From Membranipora membranacea (lineage: Eukaryota > Bryozoa > Gymnolaemata > Cheilostomatida > Membraniporidae): a stretch of 64,000 nucleotides of DNA. The notes beneath the pieces were generated by a model, which was given only the letters and a program-made list of their open reading frames with translations, made no database searches and was not told where the DNA came from. The translations under genes and the position numbers were made by a program. Below, piece after piece: positions 47,856 to 64,000 of the stretch (its first letter is position 1; each line of letters begins with the position of its first letter). The stretch spans positions 1,738,001 through 1,802,000 of the forward strand of contig OU612065.1 in assembly GCA_914767715.1 (NCBI GenBank), written 5' to 3'.

Positions 47856-48379
47856 TCTGAGCAGAAGCTTAGGGACCTGGCACAATGAGGGGCTGTAAAC
47901 TACCCGAATATAAATATTGATATGCCACAAATACTGAGCAGCATTTTAATCCCCAAACAACTCAAATGAACACACATAATAGACATTGCAGTGGGACAGT
48001 GGCTACTGGGAATTTCTCAACAAAAGTAACGCATAACAATACTGACATTATAAAGCAGCTATCAAAAACTGAATGCACTATTCTAATTATGCGATAGTAA
48101 GTAAATGTGATTACTAAACTTGTGATGCACCATTGGTAGTATAATAAAAAGAAATCAGAGATTCTTCAAAAAACTTGACAATTTGGAACGAAGAACTGAT
48201 ATGAATAGAATACAAGCTGCCAGACACCATCAAATGGCTTCACCACTCTTCATCTTTTAAACCCCACAGGTTTTAAAACTGCTTGGTTGAATTAATTATA
48301 AAAAAAGAATACACTATTGAATGTAATTGGACCTCTTCAAATAAAAATATTTCCTGGAAAAAATGACAAAAATAGCTTC

Positions 48380-57196
<8,817 letters not shown>

Positions 57197-58974
57197 TTCA
57201 CTTCTTTTATCACCTCATATCTGCACCATACACAAAAGATATAAATAAACGCCAACAACAATTCAATTAGCAGAATGTGCTATTCACGTACTTGACTGGG
57301 GGCTGGCTCCCCGCTGGCTCCCATTGGTACTATCTATGGTTTTGTGTATACTTGGTATTGATATTCAGGAATGAGCAAGGCAAGAAAAAACCATCATTAA
57401 AATCTGATTGGTCACAATGAGTATTCTCATGCTACCAGCAACCCAACTGCTAACCCTAAGTCCAAGGAGTGTTTCTCCCAAGACGAGATGAGGAAGAATG
57501 CCCTCTCATGCCCATTGTTGTCACATCAAAGACTAATGATGACTCATGAGACAGTGGACTGTTTATCTTGTTCACCATTGTTAGACTCAGTTGAGTGTGT
57601 AGTATATTATTTTTGTGGTGTATTCTTTTGTTATAATCAATATTATTAAGGCATAATAACCAACTTGCAACAGCAACAGAACAAAGGATATTATTATCAC
57701 TACTACTGCTAGCTAGTAATTCATGGTCATCAGCTACTTTTTACAATAGCTAGCTTGGAGGGGTCATATATTATCTTATGGAGATATTTATTATTATTTA
57801 TAGATAACAATCTTATTACATAGTTTAGTTATTATAAATAAAGTTCAATCAATAATATTAATTATAATAAATCCATTCCAGAACCAATCATTCAACATCA
57901 AGACTACAGTCCACTTACCACTATAATCTTTTATCCACCATTTATTGGGACAGTAGTAAAGTTTTCTGCATGATGTGACTGTGGTGAGGTAGTACCAATT
58001 TGGTGTTGGTGTACTACAATGATGATAAACATGGACTTGATTCTTTTTATAACAATTACACTAACATTTTAGAAACATTAGCGCGCTGTGACATCACACA
58101 AGAGAGCCAATCACACTGCTTAAAAAAACTTGAAGCTATGTTTGAAGAATTACAGCTATATCATAGCTGCTAAACTACAATTCATTTGTCAGCAGAAAAA
58201 AGCAGCACAGACAGAGAGGGAGTTCATGCACATACAATCATTAGAATTCTATGAGCACAGATTAAAATTCCACTACAAGCACAGCAGTAGCCGCTGTAGA
58301 CTTCACAGTAGCACATCTTTGCTCCAGCAGTACATGTATGTAAACTTTATTGTTAAAATCATACAAAATAAAACAGTTGTGATTGACAAGAAGTCATTGT
58401 TGTCATAGATGATAGGACTGCTCCAGTTCCTGATTTTGGGCAGCAGTCCTATGGTTGTTGTTGTTGTTTGATTAGTACAACTTGGACTTGGTAGTAAAGT
58501 TTAGACAGTCAACCATAATAAAGATAAAGCAAGGAGTACTCCAAGTGAGGAGTAACAGTAAGTTCATTCAGTAACTTGTAAGTAATAAAATAGTTAATAA
58601 TAATTATAACAAGTCTTACAAGAAATACTTTTTGATTATAATATATATATATGATTATAATTTGATGATTTCTAAACATATACATGATGATCATAATTCA
58701 ACTAAATAGTACAATCTGGTCGGTGCCATTATCATTATGATGATTGTTCTAGTATAGCGCAAAAAAGGGAAGATCGCCCTCAATAATGTGGTAAAATGTT
58801 TCACATTGACAGTTCATTATTTTATGAAAACACCACACTATTTGGAAACAACTGGATGTAACAGCACATTTCAACTCTCCATTAATGTCGAGATATGTCA
58901 ACATCTCATAACTCTGCCTCTAGTGCCCACATGGTCAGTTTTGTGCTAAAAAAATTGTGTTTTTTAGCTAAATA
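57197..58974. other. Divergent spacer between PHTF and PDCD7
   Basis: No supported exons other than possible 5' UTRs. It must hold the promoters of both genes. A plus-strand open frame at 58130-58408 has no motif or splice support. A possible acceptor just before 58970 suggests a spliced 5' UTR for PDCD7. Confidence 0.45.
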
Positions 58975-61900
58975 ATGACAGGAAGAAGCTTCATACCCAG
59001 CTTGCTTGAAGTGCCCACTCATCTGGTTGATCACCCACCTAATATGTTAAGTATGCGCCCAGTATGGGCCCGTCCATCATTTAATCCGACTTTACCTCCA
59101 CCTGGGATGAGTGAAGGGTATGTATATCACCAGTCTCATCAGACTATGATACAACCTTCCAGACATGGAAACGGCGCATCGTACTGCCAATCCACCAAAA
59201 TCAGGGATTCACAGAAGGTATGTAACTCAAGCTGCATCCTGATTATTTTAACACATTGGTCTACAAGTGAGAAGTATGATTCTTGTCTTGGCTAGCATTA
59301 ATATATTGACCAAAAGTTTTTAAATAAATGTCAACCAATCTTTTTATGCGCTTTTAATAATGGACACAATAAAGCTCAAACTGACCGGAACCGATCAGTA
59401 TTCAGGGTGCATTGATACCATCGGCCTCTTGTGATAATTCAGAATATGGCAACAAAATACTAATTACTTCCTGATGATACCCTGTGATATAATATCTTCC
59501 TGCAAATGGATGTTCTGTCTTCCTTAACTGCTCAACATTCTCCACATATTCCTTAGCTGTTATCACCCTCGCTGTATGACATTGTTGTTGAAATAAAGCC
59601 CTGACATAGTGATAGCATAATAGATGTAATTATTTGTGATTCTAGTTTAGATCAGAATCTGATAATATTAAAACTAAGTCTTCCACAGAAGTAGCAATGG
59701 CAACACTTACATCTTGGCTAAATAAGAACAAGCTGGATGGTATTATCCCTCATGCTTCAACAACGAGTGTCAGTGAAGCAGTCACTTCAACAACGAGTGT
59801 CAGTGAAGCAGTCACTTCAACAACGAGTGTCAGTGAAGCAGTCACTTCAACATCTGTGAGTATATATGGTCTTATGATGACGGGAAATAAAAAATAGGGT
59901 CGAATCTAATGATTGTGAGGCATTTTTGTGTTTTTTTCCAGTAGATTGCCAAGCATAAACGCATCAGAAATTACAATATCTAGAGGACTGCAATCTGTGG
60001 TATGAGGAAGCCACGGTGATGGTGTTTGTTGCCAAATAATCATGTGTCACTTTGCTGGCTAGCTTTTGTATGGCAGAAGATCCATTACTAAAATTCTTTA
60101 ATGAAGTCTGAAACGACACCTCCAGTACTATGGATCACATTGTGCCATGTAACTATCTAGTACTATTAATCTAGTGGAAAACTCTCAAAGCATTCCGCTA
60201 TTATGTGTTTGTTTCACCCTATATACTGTATCAGTTACATTTGGCTTGGTTTATAGCAGCCATAATACCCTGTTACTGATAATCGGATGGTCACCTGCGA
60301 ACTCCTATTTAAGAGACATTATGTAAATTTTTGATGTTGTAGCTGTTAGATGTGAAGATATTAGTTCACAAACTTCATGTACTTCGGCTCAAACTTAGAG
60401 ATATGAGTGGAAGCACCGGCAAGGAGGATGAAGCTGACAAAGTCACACAGGTATAGTTACACCTGCCCAACATTCATAAGTGTGTGGATTATTTTTATTG
60501 TATCGAGCATGAAATAATGTCAAATGTGTAGTAACCTATACCACAGCTATGCTAGACTAGCCTTAATAACAGACTTGCCTTTCACAAGAATTAGCTACTC
60601 AAACTTGAGTTGTCTTCTCATTTCCATGCTACAGGACGAGGGATGACGATTTGATATTTTATGTAAAGTCTGATCTTAATGACAATTTAGGACATAGGAG
60701 GACTGATATCAAAACTTGATAGTGCAGTAACAAAGCAGAAGAGTAAGCTGACACTGAGACGAGCTCAGAAGCACAAGGTTAGCATCTGTAATAAACATAT
60801 AACACGCAGAGAGTCTTATGCCTATCTGAAATTTGAGCTGAATTCAAAACCTAATCCACCTTTTGCATAAAAAGCTGGAATAACTCAACAAAGAAAGGAG
60901 TTGAACATCATTTTTTGTAGAAAATTGGAGTGGTTCATCTACAATTTATTTCAATGATGTGTATTAGATTCGTGTTCATCAGAACATAGTTTCATAACCA
61001 TCAAAATCACACTGAAAGCCAGTAACATGTTAGTCGTACTGAAACCAAAGTGCAAACATAAATTTATACCATAAGATGCCAGTTATCATAAAATCCCATC
61101 TTTTGTTCCTTAAGGCTCGCTGTGAAAGACAGAAGACAACTTTAGGTGAAGAGGTACTGAAGTATAAAGATAAAGTGAATGCCTCCAACCATCAAATAGA
61201 GAATTGGCTTCAACAAATTCAGGAAAAGAAGCGGGTAAGTGTTAGCGTAACATGTCAGCCCAAGCAATATGACGCCACCTCTGTGTATTGATGACAGCCT
61301 ATTGCCTTACTCCTACACTCTAACATAATCAGAGTTAAGACAATTACTCTCATGCCTACATTCTAAGCCAAACAATTTCACAGAGCTTTTCTTCTGCGCT
61401 ATTTTTTGTATCATGTCAAATTTTCAAACACAGTTACTAGCTCAATCCTGCCATTTTAACCTTCCCAAATCAGTATTTTATTTTCAATGCTTTGCAGGAC
61501 TTAAAAGTTCAAACGATGTGGGTGTAGAAATGCAATTAACCAGGGTTCTGAACGGATGGAAGGGGAGAGGGAGATAATATGATTTATTCATCTTCTTCTG
61601 TCCGGGATAAGTGAAAAGTTATTTCTTGGCCATAACCCAGGTCTCATATTCATTTTATACACCTGATACACTGTTTGTGGTGTAAAATAAGTTGTTTGTC
61701 TAGGGAGTCATGCCTGTACCTGCAGGTCGAGCAAATGAAAAAATCAGCTGACGATTCCATGTCAGGAGTGAGACAAAAGATTATTGATACTACCAGGCAG
61801 AAGGAGCTGATACTATCACTGACTAAGCTAAGATCTGTACGAGAGCATAACTACATCCAAACACATCGTGAGACACTAACACTATCTATCATACCTTTTG

Positions 61901-64000
61901 CTCAAATTTCTGTGCGAGTATGTACAAACGTTTTAGTAAGTTTATGCAGGAATGTGCTGTGGGATGAGAGAACACAACTCCGAGTAGTGAATAGCGGGCT
62001 ATCTAATTAGAGCCATCGACCCAATCTGGGGATGGTGAGATGGCGCAATCGGTTAGCGCGCTTGCTATTCACTGCCAGGCGATTAGTGCCGCAGGAGTTG
62101 TGGGTTCGAGTCCCACTGGGGGAGCTTTCATTGTTGATTGTTCCAGCCCCCAGCACCCTCAGGTGTATACCTCTCCTGTGTACTTGACTACTGACTGACT
62201 CATGGAAAGACATGTGACAGCATGGAAAGACATGCTGACAAGCTGGAAAGACAGCTAAACCCACTACAAGGGGTCCCAGCAATGGACCATGTAAGGCCAA
62301 TAACCCTAACACGTTCGCTGTGTTTCATAGGGTGGCAATGGTGGATTGGAATGTGCTGTGGGATGAGAGAACACAACTCCGAGTAGTGAATAGCGGGCTA
62401 TCTAATTAGCGCCATCGACCCATTCTTTTTTGGGGATGGTGAGATGGCGCAATCGTTTAGCGCGCTTGCTATTCACTGCCAGGCGATTAGTGCCGCAGGA
62501 GTTGTGGGTTCGAGTCCCACTGGGGGAGCTTTCATTGTTGATTGTTCCAGCCCCCAGCACCCTCGGGTGTATACCTCTCCTAGTTTTGAAGCAATTTTAT
62601 GTATGAGAGCTTTTGAATATAAAAGTTGGTTGTAAATTTGCTTTGGGTAGGTTCTATGGGCATTTCAATAAAGCTAACACAGTTCAGTATGCTTGGATTC
62701 TCAATGTGAATGTCAAAGTTGCATATCTTTATGAGTCAGTTTGTCGACAAAAACACGGATTCCTTATAGTCTGAAAGACGGATTATCCCATGAGCGTTCA
62801 TTTAATCCATATGAATATATAGATTTTCTCTTGTCACTGACAAAAAGGTGTTATAAGGTGTCTCCGATTTTCTAAACCATATAGAACATCTGTAATTTAA
62901 TGTTGGACATAAAACTTCCTCAAAATTGACTGACTTACAGGAATGAACAATCATTTGTCATCAAATGAGAAGTTTCAAATACAGACAGAAGAGCTGTTAT
63001 TAATGCTGGACAAGCGACTGGATTTATACAGAAAAGAGGAAACTGCTTTGAAGGTAAGCACCATAGACAGAGCTAGACAAAGTTTGGTCCAATTGTCTGC
63101 ATTTGGAGCTGCTCCCCCTCCTCTGGGCACACTGCGCTGTGACCTGTGGAAGGGGAGCAACTGGAATGCAGTCAAAGTGGATCAACCTTGATCTAAGACA
63201 GACCAATGAAGAGGGAGTTTATTTGACAAACCGATATCGGAGGTTGTATGTTTCGTCCATGGGATTGATAATACCCTTTGTTGTGTTATTCATAAAGAAT
63301 AGGTTCAGTAACCTCTCCGGCGGGTATGGGTATAGGATGCGGCATGTGTCCCAGAACCTGTACTTAAGAGAGGATAACTCTCTCCGCTTCAAAGATGATG
63401 ATGAGGGGTTGATGGGTAATGCTTATTTCAGGTGATGCTTGAAACTCAGCATGAGGCTTCAAGAGCTGAGGAAGAGTGGATTGAGGTACAAAGAAAACTC
63501 AAACACTTACAGAAACAAGAGAAGAAAACTCAACTTTGGCTATTTGGTTCTCAGGGTATGATCATATCTTTTATTTAGCCTCATTACTGTCAACTGAGTA
63601 TCACTGGTTGAGCAGTACAATGGAGTGTATGTGAGAGTACAAAGATCCTAGTCTACACGACTGCATGTAGCCTGTACATGAAAATGAGATCAATTTATCT
63701 AATAATCTTGCATGGATGGCTTTTAGGTAATAGACCAAACTGCGAGTGTTTTTACCACAGAGAGTTGAGGCTTAAACATTAGCATAGTGAATTATACAAC
63801 CATTAAAAAGGGAGACAACCGTCCCAAACATAACATTATCCGCAGAAATTAGATATAGAAATACATTAGGAGTAAAATGCTCTTCCCATTCTAACATCTT
63901 GTATTCCATGTTTGCTCTTGGTTATTAGTTGTGCCAGAAGAGATGAAACCTTTTTACCACTATTACATGCAAAGTGAGGAGGATGCTGATGCTTTTATTC
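58975..64000 (+). CDS. PDCD7: PDCD7 / U11-U12 snRNP 59-kDa protein, nine exons, cut by window end
   Basis: Component of the U11/U12 di-snRNP of the minor spliceosome, which recognises U12-type introns. Exons: 58975-59217, 59646-59855, 60343-60450, 60691-60777, 61115-61234, 61726-61867, 62941-63053, 63432-63555, 63929 to the edge. All phases agree; 406 residues are visible. Layout: a Pro-rich N-terminus, TLTSWLNKNKLDG (cf. the human WLEAVFG region), LLDVKILVHKLHVLRLKLRD, a long basic coiled coil with QEKKRVEQMKKSADDSMSGV, then EETALKVMLE and VPEEMKPFYHYYMQSEED, leading into the conserved IRxxWDxYLV tail that should lie just outside. The match to human PDCD7 runs through the whole coiled coil. 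Exon 6 must end at the GTGAGA donor at 61868; the later GTATGT gives the wrong phase. Exon 2 contains a perfect 30-bp repeat. The start is the first ATG of exon 1; an upstream 5' UTR exon is possible. Confidence 0.92.
59757..59849 (+). repeat. Coding 30-bp minisatellite, three identical copies
   Basis: TCAACAACGAGTGTCAGTGA begins each 30-bp unit; three copies are identical and encode the decapeptide STTSVSEAVT in tandem in PDCD7 exon 2. Identity at every silent position implies a recent expansion. Confidence 0.95.
61949..62177 (+). mobile_element. tRNA-like retroposon, copy A
   Basis: Contains a good A box (TGGCGCAATCGG, 62041-62052) and B box (GGTTCGAGTCC, 62103-62113), 50 nt apart. The 5' and 3' sides do not form an acceptor stem, so it is not a working tRNA gene. 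The spacing and the box sequences recall intron-bearing tRNA-Arg. It lies in PDCD7 intron 6. Copy B starts 399 bp later and shares about 80 bp of upstream sequence too. Confidence 0.75.
62348..62581 (+). mobile_element. tRNA-like retroposon, copy B
   Basis: Nearly identical to copy A over 229 bp, with a small T-rich insertion before the A box and TCGTTTAG in place of TCGGTTAG just after it. It ends at the same GTATACCTCTCC point. The shared upstream block suggests a tandem segmental duplication of a unit of about 400 bp rather than two insertions. Confidence 0.75.
63073..63196. mobile_element. Fold-back MITE-like element, copy 2
   Basis: Imperfect terminal inverted repeats beginning CTAGACAAAGTTTGGTCCAA and ending with CTTGATCTAA. 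Ends match the element in ASNSD1 intron 2 (13641-13739); interiors differ. It lies in PDCD7 intron 7. Confidence 0.6.

Noticed and set aside
58130-58408. 92-codon plus-strand open frame between PHTF and PDCD7
   Set aside because: Low-complexity, Tyr/His/Ser-rich peptide without motifs; probably chance in AT-rich DNA.
61868-62010. Extension of PDCD7 exon 6 to the GTATGT donor near 61919 or the stop at 62010
   Set aside because: Both break the phase into exon 7; the GTGAGA donor at 61868 restores the coiled-coil alignment.
62029-62130. Functional tRNA gene
   Set aside because: A and B boxes are good, but no acceptor stem pairs and the sequence is duplicated as part of a larger repeat, so it is treated as a retroposon.

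Overview
This is animal nuclear DNA, AT-rich, with genes split by spliceosomal introns of about 70 bp to 3 kb. Six protein-coding genes with clear animal relatives can be rebuilt with consistent reading phase across almost every splice junction: PEPCK, an ASNSD1-like protein, LKB1/STK11, a PLC-L/PRIP protein, PHTF and PDCD7 (U11/U12-59K). There is also one uncharacterised RING-finger gene, one small unidentified membrane-protein gene, and a weak GPCR-like fragment. The gene set is metazoan (LKB1, PRIP and PHTF in particular). The moderate divergence from vertebrate proteins and the modest intron sizes suggest an invertebrate, possibly an early-branching one such as a sponge; the species cannot be fixed from the sequence.

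Layout. 832-5282 (-): GTP-dependent PEPCK, nine exons, with a TATA box and two CCAAT boxes upstream. 7016-7355 (+): two-exon gene for an 84-residue membrane protein. 8166-9023 (-): possible GPCR-like remnants. 10439-19288 (+): ASNSD1-like, ten exons. 21341-25097 (-): LKB1/STK11 kinase, seven exons found, last exon not located. 25565-42767 (+): PRIP/PLCL, 26 exons and 1114 residues, head-to-head with LKB1 across 467 bp. 45416-47756 (+): RING protein, three exons. 48380-57196 (-): PHTF, ten exons. 58975 to the right edge (+): PDCD7, nine exons, cut by the window end.

The main theme is minor (U12-type) splicing. LKB1 and PRIP each contain an AT-AC intron with an ATATCCTTT-type donor, a near-consensus branch site 12-14 nt before the acceptor, and an AC end. 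Each is the only join I found that restores the protein alignment. About 30 kb away lies PDCD7, a protein of the U11/U12 di-snRNP that recognises such introns. LKB1's AT-AC intron occupies the same position and phase as the human one.

Accessory DNA is mostly short fold-back (MITE-like) elements in introns and spacers, a tRNA-like retroposon family with three copies, a decayed non-LTR reverse-transcriptase fragment, and several minisatellites. One minisatellite triplicates a 5' splice site in ASNSD1 and another adds a perfect 10-residue repeat to PDCD7.
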